A DNA stretch of 64,000 nucleotides from Streptomyces sp. LUP47B (GTDB lineage Bacteria > Actinomycetota > Actinomycetes > Streptomycetales > Streptomycetaceae): contig NZ_MJAH01000013.1 of NCBI RefSeq assembly GCF_001746295.1, positions 1-64,000 of the forward strand, given 5' to 3'. The stretch's first letter is position 1. Each line of letters opens with the position of its first letter. Made by a program: the position numbers and the translations under genes. The notes under the pieces were generated by a model. That model ran no database searches and was not told the DNA's origin. It saw only the letters and a program-made list of their open reading frames with translations. Below are positions 15,889 through 24,006 of this stretch, one piece after another.

Positions 15889-17342
15889 GTTCGCCGGAGG
15901 AGCAACGGCTGTTCGTCGGCGGCGAGTGGGTGGCGCCGGAGGGCGGGCACTACGCGGTCGTCGACCCGGCCACCGAGGAGACCGTCGGATGGGCTCCGGA
16001 GGCCTCGCGGGATCAGGTGCGCGCGGCCTGCGCCGCGGCCCGCGAGGCCTTCGGGCCGTGGTCACGCACGTCGGCGGGGGAGCGCGCGGCGATCCTCGCC
16101 CGCGCCGGTGACCTCATCCGCTCCCGCCTGGTGCCGTACGCCGAACTCGCCCGGGCCGAGACGGGGGCGACCACCGCCACGGCCCGCGCGATGCAGGTCG
16201 GCGTCGCCGCCGCCCGCTTCCGGCGGTACGCGCAGGTCGAGCCCGCCGAGTGGGCGATCCCGCCGCAGATCAACGAGGCCGGGCCGATGGGGAAGGCCGC
16301 GGTGATGGGCGCGCTGGCCGTCCGGCAGCCCGTGGGGGTCGTCACCTGCATCACGTCGTACAACAACCCCTGGGCGAACCCATCGGGCAAGATCGCCCCC
16401 GCGCTCGCCATGGGCAACACGGTGGTCGTGAAGCCCGCCCCGCAGGACCCCCTCTCCGTCTACCGCATGGCGGAGGCGCTGGAGGCCGCCGGGGTTCCGC
16501 GCGGGGTCGTGAACGTGGTGAGCGGCCGCTCGGTGGAGGTCGGTGAGGCCGCGGTCGACTCCCCGGACGTCGACATGGTCAGCTTCACCGGCTCCACGGC
16601 GGTCGGACAGCGGATCGGCGAGGTGTGCGGGCGGTCCATGAAGCGGCAGTTGATGGAGTTGGGCGGGAAGGGAGCGGCGGTCGTCTTCGAGGACGCGGAT
16701 CTCGGGTCGGCCGTGGCCGGGATCGGGACCACCTTCTCCTTCTACAGCGGACAGATCTGCACGGCACCGACGCGGGTACTGGTGCAGCGAGGGGTCTACG
16801 AGCGACTCGTCGAGCAAATGGCCTCTTATGCGGGCAGGTTGAAGGTGGGGGACCCCCGAGAGGCCGGGACGGTCGTAGGGCCGGTGATCTCGGCGGCGCA
16901 CCGGGAGCGGGTGGAGTCGTACGTCGAACTCGGCCGCAAGGAAGGCGCTTCCGTCATCGTGGGCGGTGAACGGCCCGCCTCGGAGCGGGGTTTCTACGTC
17001 GCCCCCACCCTGCTCGCCGACTGCGGCCCGCAGATGAGGGTGGTCCGCGAGGAGATCTTCGGCCCGGTCGTGACCGTGACGCCCTTCGACGATGAGGAGG
17101 AGGGCATCGCGCTCGCCAACGACAGCGACTACGGCCTCATCGACTACGTCTGGTCGGCGGACGTGGCCCGCGCCTTCCGTGTGGCGCGGCGACTACGGGC
17201 CGGGGGAGTCGGGGTCAACACGGTCGGCCGCAACATGGAGGCGCCGTTCGGAGGCTTCCGCAGCAGCGGGGTCGGACGGGACTGCGGCTCGTACGCGCTG
17301 CACGCCTACAGCGAGGTGCAGTCGATCGTCTGGCCGGGGTGA
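15885..17342 (+). CDS. Aldehyde dehydrogenase family protein
   Basis: 485 residues from a GTG overlapping the previous stop (GTGA). The motifs are complete: 'TCITSYNNPWANP' cofactor/substrate site, 'KPAPQDP', 'FTGSTAVGQRI', general base Glu in 'LMELGGKGAAVVF', nucleophile in 'GQICTAPTR', and 'EEIFGPVVTVTPF'. It oxidises an aldehyde to an acid, NAD(P)-dependent. As the last gene of the operon, it may convert an aldehyde from the monooxygenase/hydrolase steps to the acid that the FadD3-like ligase activates (inference). Confidence 0.9.
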   Translation: MSSPEEQRLFVGGEWVAPEGGHYAVVDPATEETVGWAPEASRDQVRAACAAAREAFGPWSRTSAGERAAILARAGDLIRSRLVPYAELARAETGATTATARAMQVGVAAARFRRYAQVEPAEWAIPPQINEAGPMGKAAVMGALAVRQPVGVVTCITSYNNPWANPSGKIAPALAMGNTVVVKPAPQDPLSVYRMAEALEAAGVPRGVVNVVSGRSVEVGEAAVDSPDVDMVSFTGSTAVGQRIGEVCGRSMKRQLMELGGKGAAVVFEDADLGSAVAGIGTTFSFYSGQICTAPTRVLVQRGVYERLVEQMASYAGRLKVGDPREAGTVVGPVISAAHRERVESYVELGRKEGASVIVGGERPASERGFYVAPTLLADCGPQMRVVREEIFGPVVTVTPFDDEEEGIALANDSDYGLIDYVWSADVARAFRVARRLRAGGVGVNTVGRNMEAPFGGFRSSGVGRDCGSYALHAYSEVQSIVWPG

Positions 17343-17421
17343 GGCGGCGCGGCTTCTCCGGACCGGGTTCGGCCAACTGGCCGGTAACCCTCGGGCGGGC
17401 CCGTAGAGTCCCGGACCGGGG

Positions 17422-17443
17422 ACGGCGACATCGATGTCGCCGT
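17422..17443. promoter_or_regulatory. 22-bp perfect palindrome in the 5' region of the DUF3455 gene
   Basis: A perfect palindrome centred on ATCGAT, with core half-site GGCGACATCG. It lies 38 bp upstream of the TTG start. A -10-like TAGAGT at 17404-17409 would put the transcription start near 17416, so the palindrome would overlap the very 5' end of the transcript. A second, smaller palindrome (CGGCCA-AC-TGGCCG, 17370-17383) lies near the expected -35. This is either a repressor site or an mRNA hairpin. Confidence 0.55.
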
Positions 17444-17480
17444 ACTGAAAACCAGTCAAGAACCCTTCCGGAGAACTGAC

Positions 17481-18017
17481 TTGAAGCTCACCAAGCGTCT
17501 CGCGCTGACCACTGCGGCTCTTGCCGCCGCGACCGCCTTCCTGGGGACCACCGCCGGTAACGCGGCCCCCGCCGATGCCGCGCCGAAGCCCGTGAAGGCC
17601 CCCGCGGCCCTCCAGGTGCCCGACGGCAACAAGCTGACGGGCGTCTACCCGGCCCGGGGCGTGCAGACCTACACCTGCACCGACGGGGCCTGGAAGCTCC
17701 TGGAGCCGGCCGCCACCCTGTCGGACCGCAGAGGCCGCACGGTCGCCCTGCACTCCCGTGGCCCCGTCTGGGTCTCCACGGTGGACGGCAGCGCGGTGAA
17801 CGCCGCGGTGCTCGCCAGCTCCCCGAAGACCGGCACCATCCCCGAGCTCCTGCTCCAGGCCACGGCGACCCGGGGCACGGGCGTCTTCGGAGGCGTCTCC
17901 TACATACAGCGCCTGAACACCACCGGCGGCGTCGCCCCGGCCACCGCCTGCACCGGCACGGACCAGGTGAGCGTGGCGTACACCGCGACGTACGCCTTCT
18001 ACAAGCCGGCGAAGTGA
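17481..18017 (+). CDS. Secreted DUF3455 protein
   Basis: 178 residues from a TTG with GGAG upstream. A Sec signal peptide (MKLTKRLALTTAALAAATAFLGTTAGNAA) with a probable AxA site (NAA, near residue 29) is followed by a Pro/Ala-rich linker. The domain that follows has the DUF3455 pattern: 'LTGVYPARGVQTYTCTDGAWKLLEP', 'SRGPVWVSTVDGSAV', 'PELLLQATATRGTGVFGGVSYIQRLNTTGGVAP' and 'YTATYAFYKP'. The two Cys (YTCTDG, ATACTG) probably pair. The function is unknown. It is monocistronic, with a terminator at 18040. Confidence 0.87.
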   Translation: MKLTKRLALTTAALAAATAFLGTTAGNAAPADAAPKPVKAPAALQVPDGNKLTGVYPARGVQTYTCTDGAWKLLEPAATLSDRRGRTVALHSRGPVWVSTVDGSAVNAAVLASSPKTGTIPELLLQATATRGTGVFGGVSYIQRLNTTGGVAPATACTGTDQVSVAYTATYAFYKPAK

Positions 18018-18039
18018 CGCGGGGGAGTCTCTGAGCGGG

Positions 18040-18075
18040 GCGGCGGCGGCTTCCGCTGGAGCGGGGCCGCCGCCG
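18040..18075. terminator. Hairpin between convergent DUF3455 and cupin genes
   Basis: GGCGGCGGC near 18042-18050 pairs with GCCGCCGCC at 18066-18074, around a 15-base loop, in the gap between two convergent genes. Confidence 0.55.
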
Positions 18076-18102
18076 TGCCGCATGCTCATGTGCTCCCGGT
18101 CC

Positions 18103-18603
18103 TCACAGGAACTCGCTCCGGTAGGCCGAGGCCAACTCGGCCGCGCGGCGGCGGCGCTCCGCGAGCTCGCTCTCCGACAGGTGCGGCGGCGGCGCGTCCT
18201 TGCCCGCGACGACATCGCCGATGCGCGTGAAGTACTCGTCCTGGCCGGCCGGGGTGCACATGCACAGCATGCGGGCCGGCGCACCCGAGGCGTTGCGGAA
18301 GTTGTGCGGGGCGTTGGCCGGGATATTGACCGTGGACCCGGCCCGTACCGTGTGCTTCTCGCCCCGGAAGGTGAACTCGATCTCGCCCTCGAGGACCGTG
18401 AACATCTCCTCGAAGTCGTGCCGGTGCGGCGGCGGGCCGCCGCCGTCGGGGACGCGCATGTCGATCAGGCAGTACCGGCCGTCGGTCTGCTCTCCGGTGA
18501 CCAGCATGGCGTACGTGTTGCCCACCAGAGAGATGTACGTCGTACCGGGATCGTCGGGGTCCGCCACCGTCAGGGAGCGGGACGGGTCGTCGTCGGGGAT
18601 CAT
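18103..18603 (-). CDS. Cupin-domain protein
   Basis: 166 residues. A single cupin barrel has motif 1 'GGPPPHRHDFEEMFTVLEGE' (HxH...E, metal ligands) and motif 2 'NIPANAPHNFRN' (His). 'AGSTVNIP' is a typical turn. A helical C-terminus is rich in Glu/Arg. AAGGAGA precedes the ATG. It is probably a small metal-binding isomerase, dioxygenase or sensor-type cupin, and the substrate cannot be read. It lies 36 bp downstream of the quinone oxidoreductase in the same orientation and is probably co-transcribed with it and its HTH regulator. Confidence 0.85.
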   Translation of the reverse strand: MIPDDDPSRSLTVADPDDPGTTYISLVGNTYAMLVTGEQTDGRYCLIDMRVPDGGGPPPHRHDFEEMFTVLEGEIEFTFRGEKHTVRAGSTVNIPANAPHNFRNASGAPARMLCMCTPAGQDEYFTRIGDVVAGKDAPPPHLSESELAERRRRAAELASAYRSEFL

Positions 18604-18639
18604 CGTGGTCGTCTCCTTGAGAAGGTCAGAGGTCAGAGG

Positions 18640-19584
18640 TCAGGCGGCAGGCGCGACGATGACGACCTTGCCGTGCAGCTCGCCCGTGGCGGCCCGGGTG
18701 TGGACTGCCGGCAGTTCCGCCAGCGGCACCCGCTGCGCCACGTCGACCCGTAGCTCGCCGGAGTCGACCATCGCGACCAGCCGCGACAGCTGGTCGGCGT
18801 CGCTGTTGACGAACAGGTCGATGCCGCGCACGCCGCGTGATTCGTCGCTGGGCGCGGGCATCCACACCGTGGTGTTCACCAGCACTCCACCGGAACGGAT
18901 CACGGTGAGCAGCGCGGCCAGCCGCGCCGGGTCGATCGGCGCGAGGTTGAGCACGACGTCGACCGGCTCGGTCACCGCCGCGGTCACCTCGCCGGCGGTG
19001 TGGTCGACGACCTCGTCGGCACCCGCCGTCTTGACCTGCTGGCTGCTGCGCGGGCCGGCCGTGGCGATCACGTACGCACCGGCGTTCTTGGCCAGCTGCA
19101 CGGCGTAGCCGCCGACCGCGCCGCCCGCACCGTTGATGAGCACGCGCTGCCCCGGCACCAGCTTCGCGTGATCGAACAGGGCCTGCCAGGCGGTGAGACC
19201 CACCACCGGCAGCGCGGCGGCATCGGGCAGCGGGATGCTCCGGGGCGCCGGCGTCAGAATCCCGGCCGGGGCCACCACGTACTCGGCGGCCGCGCCGGTG
19301 CCAGCCATCGGCAGGAAGCCGACCACCTGATCGCCGATCTCGAGGCCGGACACGCCCTCACCCAGCGCGTCGACCGTGCCGGAGACGTCGATGCCGGGAG
19401 TGTGCGGCAACGTCACCGGGATGGGACCCTGCATGAAGCCCCCGCGGATGTTGCCGTCGACACCGTTGAACGAGGTCGCGGCCACCCGGACCAGAACCTG
19501 ACCGGCGCCGGGCACGGGCTGCTCGACGTCCTCGTAGCGCAGGACGCTCGGGTCGCCGTACTCGTGGAAACGCACTGCCTTCAT
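18640..19584 (-). CDS. Zinc-independent NADPH:quinone oxidoreductase (MDR family)
   Basis: 314 residues. GroES-like N-terminus 'MKAVRFHEYGDPSVLRYEDVEQP', 'GIDVSGTVDALGEGVSGLEIGDQVVGFLP', then a Rossmann domain with 'VLINGAGGAVGGYAVQLAKNAGAYVIAT'. Catalytic zinc Cys ligands are absent, as in quinone oxidoreductase/zeta-crystallin proteins. The ATG overlaps the stop of the upstream HTH regulator (ATGA), so regulator and enzyme are translationally coupled. Confidence 0.9.
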   Translation of the reverse strand: MKAVRFHEYGDPSVLRYEDVEQPVPGAGQVLVRVAATSFNGVDGNIRGGFMQGPIPVTLPHTPGIDVSGTVDALGEGVSGLEIGDQVVGFLPMAGTGAAAEYVVAPAGILTPAPRSIPLPDAAALPVVGLTAWQALFDHAKLVPGQRVLINGAGGAVGGYAVQLAKNAGAYVIATAGPRSSQQVKTAGADEVVDHTAGEVTAAVTEPVDVVLNLAPIDPARLAALLTVIRSGGVLVNTTVWMPAPSDESRGVRGIDLFVNSDADQLSRLVAMVDSGELRVDVAQRVPLAELPAVHTRAATGELHGKVVIVAPAA

Positions 19585-20447
19585 GGGAAGTCCTTTCGAA
19601 GCACTGTTGGGTCATGCCATGCCTGACCGCCCACGGCGGGCAGGAGCTGGAGCTTTTCGTGGCTGGGTGAGCCGGGTGTGGCGGAGAAGACGAGCAGTTC
19701 CTGGGCCTGGTCGGGGTCGATCAGGCGCTGGCAGTACAGCTCCAGTTCGCCCAGCTCGGGATGGCGGTAGCGCTTGAGGTCGTTGTGGTGGGTGACGTCC
19801 ACCTCGTGCAACCGCCAGACCTCGGCGAACTCGGCGCTGGTGGCCAGGAGCGCCGCGACGATCTCGCCGGCCCGGCCCTGCGGGTCCGCGGTGTACGCCG
19901 CGCGGAGGTCGACGGTGAAGACCCTGCCCCGCAGGGCGTGGTCCTCGACGGGGTAGAGCTCGCGTTGCGCCGGGTCGGTGAACCAGCGGTAGACCAGGTA
20001 GCGGGACATTCCGCTGAAGCGGGTGTAGTCGCCCAGCAGAGCGATGGCCGGGCGGGTCTGCAGCAGCGTCTCGTTGAACCGGGACATCACCAACGCCGGT
20101 GTGTCCGCGAGCCGTTCGACGATGCGCATCATGGTGGGGCTGACGTGATCCTCGCGCAGGACCCGACGTGGCGCCGAGTGCCCGGCGAGGTCGAAGAGGT
20201 GGTCGCGCTCGCTCAGGCTCAGGTGCAGTCCCCGGGCGAGCCCGGCGAGCACCTGCTCGGAGGGCATCGGACCGCGCTGTTGCTCGATCCGGCTGTAGTA
20301 GTCGACCGACATCCCGGCCAGTGCGGCGACCTCCTCGCGCCGCAGCCCGCCGGTACGACGCCGTGGCCCGCGGGGAAGCCCCACATCCTCCGGCTGCAGC
20401 ACCTCCCGGCGTGCCCGGAGGAAGTCGGCCAGCAGCGCCCGTTCCAT
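19581..20447 (-). CDS. MmyB-type helix-turn-helix regulator, copy A
   Basis: 288 residues from the ATG at 20447 with GGAGG upstream. The N-terminal XRE-type HTH is preceded by 'RGPRRRTGGLRREEVAALAGMSVDYYSRIEQQRG' (about residues 26-60). The C-terminal PAS-like MmyB ligand domain contains 'DTPALVMSRFNETLLQ', 'RYLVYRWFTDPAQRELYP' and 'YRHPELGELELYCQRL'. Copy B, immediately upstream at 20570-21394, differs at roughly 18 of 272 aligned residues by eye. Copy A carries a longer C-terminus (GGQAWHDPTVLRKDFP). It is coupled to the quinone oxidoreductase, which is probably its target. Confidence 0.9.
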   Translation of the reverse strand: MERALLADFLRARREVLQPEDVGLPRGPRRRTGGLRREEVAALAGMSVDYYSRIEQQRGPMPSEQVLAGLARGLHLSLSERDHLFDLAGHSAPRRVLREDHVSPTMMRIVERLADTPALVMSRFNETLLQTRPAIALLGDYTRFSGMSRYLVYRWFTDPAQRELYPVEDHALRGRVFTVDLRAAYTADPQGRAGEIVAALLATSAEFAEVWRLHEVDVTHHNDLKRYRHPELGELELYCQRLIDPDQAQELLVFSATPGSPSHEKLQLLPAVGGQAWHDPTVLRKDFP

Positions 20448-20514
20448 CTCGACCTCCCGTGTTCGACTGACCCAGCGTGGCGTGAGTCGGAACCCGGATG
20501 AAGGCATGACTTAT

Positions 20515-20535
20515 CCACGGACAAGTTGTCCGTGG
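20515..20535. promoter_or_regulatory. 21-bp palindrome between the two MmyB-type genes
   Basis: Arms CCACGGACAA and TTGTCCGTGG flank a central G. It lies 68 bp upstream of copy A and 35 bp downstream of copy B. It is a likely operator for one or both regulators. A terminator role for copy B is less likely because the loop would be very short. Confidence 0.6.
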
Positions 20536-20569
20536 CAGAGCGGGCGGGGCAGGTGGAGATGAACGCGGA

Positions 20570-21394
20570 CTAGTCCCGCACGGCGGACAGGAGCTGAAGC
20601 TTCTCGTAGCTGGGGGTGCCGGGCGTGGCGGAGAAGACGAGCAGTTCCTGGGCCTGGTCGGGGTCGACCAGGCGCTGGCAGTAGAGCTCCAGTTCGCCCA
20701 GCTCGGGATGGCGGTAGCGCTTGAGGTCGTTGTGGTGGGTGACGTCGACCTCGTGCAACCGCCAGACCTCGGCGAATTCCGGACTGGCCGCCAGCAGCGC
20801 GGTGACGATCTCGCCGGCCGTTCCCTCGGGATCCGCCGTGTACGCCGCCCGGATCTCCGAGGTGAAGACCCTGCCTCGCAGGTCGTGGTCCTCGACGGGG
20901 TAGAGCTCGCGTTGCGCCGGGTCGGTGAACCAGCGGTAGACCAGGTAGCGGGACATTCCGCTGAAGCGGGTGTAGTCGCCCAGCAGAGCGATCGCCGGTT
21001 GGTTCTGCAGCAGCGTCTCGTTGAACCGGGACATCACCAACGCCGGTGTGTCCGCGAGCCGTTCGACGATGCGCATCATGGTGGGGCTGACGTGATCCTC
21101 GCGCAGGTGCCGTCGTGGCGCCGAGTGCCCGGCGAGGTCGAAGAGGTGGTCGCGCTCGCTCAGGCTCAGGTGCAGTCCCCGGGCGATCCCGGCGAGCACC
21201 TGTTCGGAGGGCATCGGACCGCGCTGCTGCTCGATCCGGCTGTAGTAGTCGACCGACATGCCGGCCAGTGCGGCGACCTCCTCGCGCCGCAGCCCGCCGG
21301 TACGACGCCGAGGACCGCGGGGAAGCCCCACATCCTCCGGCTGCAGCACCTCCCGGCGTGCCCGGAGGAAGTCGGCCAGCAACGCCCGGTCCAT
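20570..21394 (-). CDS. MmyB-type helix-turn-helix regulator, copy B
   Basis: 274 residues from the ATG at 21394 with GAGGATGAG upstream. It is a tandem paralogue of copy A with the same HTH and MmyB domain and nearly identical DNA-contact helix. Substitutions cluster in the ligand domain (for example LQNQPA against LQTRPA, and VFTSEIRAAY against VFTVDLRAAY), so the pair probably shares operators but may differ in ligand. It has no coupled enzyme of its own. The 21-bp palindrome seen before copy A is not repeated upstream of this gene. Confidence 0.9.
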   Translation of the reverse strand: MDRALLADFLRARREVLQPEDVGLPRGPRRRTGGLRREEVAALAGMSVDYYSRIEQQRGPMPSEQVLAGIARGLHLSLSERDHLFDLAGHSAPRRHLREDHVSPTMMRIVERLADTPALVMSRFNETLLQNQPAIALLGDYTRFSGMSRYLVYRWFTDPAQRELYPVEDHDLRGRVFTSEIRAAYTADPEGTAGEIVTALLAASPEFAEVWRLHEVDVTHHNDLKRYRHPELGELELYCQRLVDPDQAQELLVFSATPGTPSYEKLQLLSAVRD

Positions 21395-21465
21395 CGCTAT
21401 CTCATCCTCCGCGAACGAGACACATGCCGAGGGACTGTCCGGTCGGCGAGATCCACGGTATCCCT

Positions 21466-21858
21466 TCAGCTGTCCAGATCCACCCGCACGGTCAACTGGC
21501 CGACCCCTACGGCCCGTACGGCCGCGCTGTTCATCAGGGGCAGCGAGCGCAGTCGTACGGCGGTGTCGTCGTCCGGCATCAGATGAGCGGTCCCGGTGTG
21601 CCACCGCCCCCTGATGCGCACCCGCACCCGCGGATCGGCCTTGATGTTGCGGACGTACTGCGACCGCTCGCCGAACTCGGAGACCAGCCAGAAGGACCCG
21701 CCGACCCGCTTGCCGCCCACAGGCGTCCTGCGGGGCAGGCCCGAGGTGCGGCCGGTGGTCTCCAGGACGGTCTGGAGCGGCAGTCGGCGCATGATCGGGT
21801 TGAAGCGGCGCTGGAGGGCCGTGACGGCGCGGTACTTGCGCTCGGGGTCGCGGGACAT
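21466..21858 (-). CDS. DDN-type F420-dependent nitroreductase-family protein
   Basis: 130 residues. The split beta-barrel deazaflavin oxidoreductase family pattern is present: 'RRFNPIMRRLPLQTVLETTGRTSGLPRRTPVGGKRVGGSFWLVSEFGERSQYVRNIKADPRVRVRIRGRW'. This is the same family as mycobacterial Ddn, which reduces quinones or nitro compounds with F420H2. fbiC 7 kb away supplies the cofactor pathway. It is divergent from the nuclease-fold gene, with only about 100 bp between them. Confidence 0.88.
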   Translation of the reverse strand: MSRDPERKYRAVTALQRRFNPIMRRLPLQTVLETTGRTSGLPRRTPVGGKRVGGSFWLVSEFGERSQYVRNIKADPRVRVRIRGRWHTGTAHLMPDDDTAVRLRSLPLMNSAAVRAVGVGQLTVRVDLDS

Positions 21859-21962
21859 GGGTGGTGAGACTCCTGTCTCTGGTGTCCTCTCCGGTCTTCC
21901 GTAACCTGACCGGCGGCCTCGATGATCTCAGGGTGCGGCCGGGTGGACGAAGGGTGTCGGCG

Positions 21963-22781
21963 ATGCGCGTGGTGACCTGGAACCTGTGGTGGCGCTTCGG
22001 CCCGTGGCAGGAACGCCAGAAGGCGATCCTGGCGGTGCTGCGGGAGCTGCGGCCGGATGTGGTGGGCCTGCAGGAGGTGTGGTCGGCGGGTTCCGAGAAC
22101 CTCGCGCAGTGGCTGGCCGACGAGCTCGGCCTGCACTGGGCGTGGGCCCCGTCGCCCGCCTCGGAGCGCTGGCAGCGGCGGATCGGCGACCCCGGGGTGG
22201 AAGTCGGCAACGCGGTACTGAGCCGCTGGCCGGTGATCGACGAGGCCGTCCTGCGGCTGCCGGCCCCCGAGTCGCTGGACGACGGCCGCCTCGCCTTCCA
22301 CACCCGGCTGGCCGGCCCGTCGTACGAGATCCCCTTCTTCACCACCCACCTCAGCTCGGCCCCCACCGCGTCGGCGATCCGCTGCCAACAGGTCACGGCG
22401 CTGGCGGAGTTCGTGGCGGCGCACCGGTCGGGCACCGACTTCCCGCCCGTCGTCACCGGCGACTTCAACGCCTGGCCCGACTCCGACGAGGTCCGCCTCT
22501 TCGGCGGCTACAAGACGGCCCCGGCCGCCCCGGACCAACTCTTCCTGGACGCCTGGGAGTACGCGGACCCCACGGCCCCCTCCGCGACCTGGGACCCGGC
22601 GAACCCGTACGTCCGCTTGGACCCTCCGGTCCGCATCGACTACATCCACGTGGGCCCGCCGGGGGCGAGGGGGTTGGGCCATGTCAGGGACGTCCGCCGG
22701 GCGGGCGACGGTCCCGTGGACGGCGTCTGGCCGTCGGACCACCTGGCGGTGGTGGCGGACCTGGCGGACGGGTCAGAGTGA
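21963..22781 (+). CDS. Endonuclease/exonuclease/phosphatase family protein
   Basis: 272 residues from the ATG at 21963 with AAGGG upstream. An open frame extends further 5' but lacks family similarity. EEP fold motifs: 'VVTWNLWWRFG' (Asn), 'VGLQEVWS' (metal Glu), 'FFTTHLSS' (His), 'VTGDFNAWPDSDEV' (Asp/Asn), 'RIDYIHV' and 'PSDHLAVVADL' (catalytic Asp-His). There is no signal peptide, so it is an intracellular phosphodiesterase, nuclease or phosphatase. Its 3' end overlaps the convergent DUF397 gene by 9 bp. Confidence 0.9.
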   Translation: MRVVTWNLWWRFGPWQERQKAILAVLRELRPDVVGLQEVWSAGSENLAQWLADELGLHWAWAPSPASERWQRRIGDPGVEVGNAVLSRWPVIDEAVLRLPAPESLDDGRLAFHTRLAGPSYEIPFFTTHLSSAPTASAIRCQQVTALAEFVAAHRSGTDFPPVVTGDFNAWPDSDEVRLFGGYKTAPAAPDQLFLDAWEYADPTAPSATWDPANPYVRLDPPVRIDYIHVGPPGARGLGHVRDVRRAGDGPVDGVWPSDHLAVVADLADGSE

Positions 22782-22937
22782 CTTCAGCAGGGCGGCGAAG
22801 GCGCCGTGGCTGACGGTGACGATGGTTTGGGCGGCGTCGGAGTCCGTGATGTGCACGTTGTGGGGGTCGGTGGATATATGGACGCAGGCCTCGCCCTCTT
22901 GGCAGTAGGACGACTTCCGCCAGGTGCTGGTGGGCAT
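22773..22937 (-). CDS. Short DUF397 protein
   Basis: 54 residues, starting MPTSTWRKSSYCQEGEAC and ending AFAALLKSL. The W-R-K-S-S-Y-C opening is the DUF397 signature and 'VHITDSD' matches the middle of the domain. GAAGGAG precedes the ATG. It follows the HTH-DUF5753 regulator by 10 bp. DUF397 proteins are the small partners of HTH-DUF5753 regulators in Streptomyces (WhiJ/Scr-type modules), acting as antagonists or co-factors. Confidence 0.85.
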   Translation of the reverse strand: MPTSTWRKSSYCQEGEACVHISTDPHNVHITDSDAAQTIVTVSHGAFAALLKSL

Positions 22938-22947
22938 TTCGGCTCCT

Positions 22948-23802
22948 TCAGAGATTCTGGATGATGGAGTGGATCAGATCGCGGGACTTCGCGGGACTGA
23001 GGGCGATGCCCTCCACGACGTCCAGGAGGCGCCGGTACTTCTCCAGATGCGCCTCGGCATCGATGAGCATCGGACCGTGGAACTGGTCCAACTGCACGGT
23101 GTCCAGCGGCGTTACCGGTCCGCAGAGGTAGTTGATCGACTGGCCCGACCCGGGGAACGCCCCGACGTCGAAGGGGAGTACACGAAGGGTGATGTGCTCC
23201 CGCAGGCTCATGTCGATCAGATGCCGAAGCTGATCGCGTGAGACCCGGCGGCCGCCGACCAGCATGTGCAGGGCGGCTTCGTGAATCACCGTGCTGTACG
23301 GATTCGGGTTTGTCCGGAACACGAAGTCCTGCCGCTTGATCCGGTGCGAGACACGGTGCTCGACCTCCGGCGGCGTCGGGGTCGGGATCGCCTGGCTGAA
23401 GATCTCCCGGGCGTGCTCGGCGGTCTGGAGCATGCCGGGGATGTGGGCGGTGAAGGCGGTGCGGACGGCCGTGGCGTGGTGTTCCAGCTCGGCCAGGGAG
23501 AGAAGCCCTGAGGGCAGTACCTCGCGATACGCGTCCCACCACCAGCCACGGGACTTCTCGGCCGCCATGTCGGCGAGGGCGTCGACGTAGGGCTGGTTTG
23601 TGCAGGAGTACAGCGCGGCCATCGCCCGCACGCGCTCGGGGCTCACGCCGAAACGGGCGGACTCCACGTTGCTGAGTTGACCCGAACTCGTGCCGAGCAA
23701 CTGTGCGGCCTCGGTCGAGGTCAGACCGGCCCGCTCGCGGAGTTTGCGCAGCTCCGTCGCGAGTCGGACGCGTCGGGCCGTAGGCGCGGGCCGGGGTGTC
23801 AT
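22948..23802 (-). CDS. XRE helix-turn-helix regulator with DUF5753 domain (WhiJ/Scr1 type)
   Basis: 284 residues from the ATG at 23802 with AGGAGG upstream. N-terminal HTH 'LATELRKLRERAGLTSTEAAQLLGTSSGQLSNVESARFGVSPERV' (about 14-60). The DUF5753 domain has the 'AFTAHIPGMLQTAEHAREIF' motif, 'RQDFVFRTNPNPYSTVIHEAALHMLVGG' and 'ITLRVLPFDVGAFPGSGQSINYL'. It is the middle gene of a trio: divergent ATPase-like protein at 24007 and downstream DUF397. This arrangement is the developmental regulatory module of which whiJ is the best known. Confidence 0.92.
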   Translation of the reverse strand: MTPRPAPTARRVRLATELRKLRERAGLTSTEAAQLLGTSSGQLSNVESARFGVSPERVRAMAALYSCTNQPYVDALADMAAEKSRGWWWDAYREVLPSGLLSLAELEHHATAVRTAFTAHIPGMLQTAEHAREIFSQAIPTPTPPEVEHRVSHRIKRQDFVFRTNPNPYSTVIHEAALHMLVGGRRVSRDQLRHLIDMSLREHITLRVLPFDVGAFPGSGQSINYLCGPVTPLDTVQLDQFHGPMLIDAEAHLEKYRRLLDVVEGIALSPAKSRDLIHSIIQNL

Positions 23803-24006
23803 GGGTGCTCCTCCTACCGGGCGGCCAGCGGGTTTGTCACCCACACGAGGGAGAAGACACCGAGATCCTTCGAAGTACCGCAAAGCACCTTTGCGAACCC
23901 TCTATCGTCATGTTCAGGCGCCGCTCCACCTGGAAGCGCACCGTGGGACGCCAGGGCGGAGACACCAGGCATCTGTCCAACTCCCCTCAGTGACCGGAGA
24001 CTTCCG

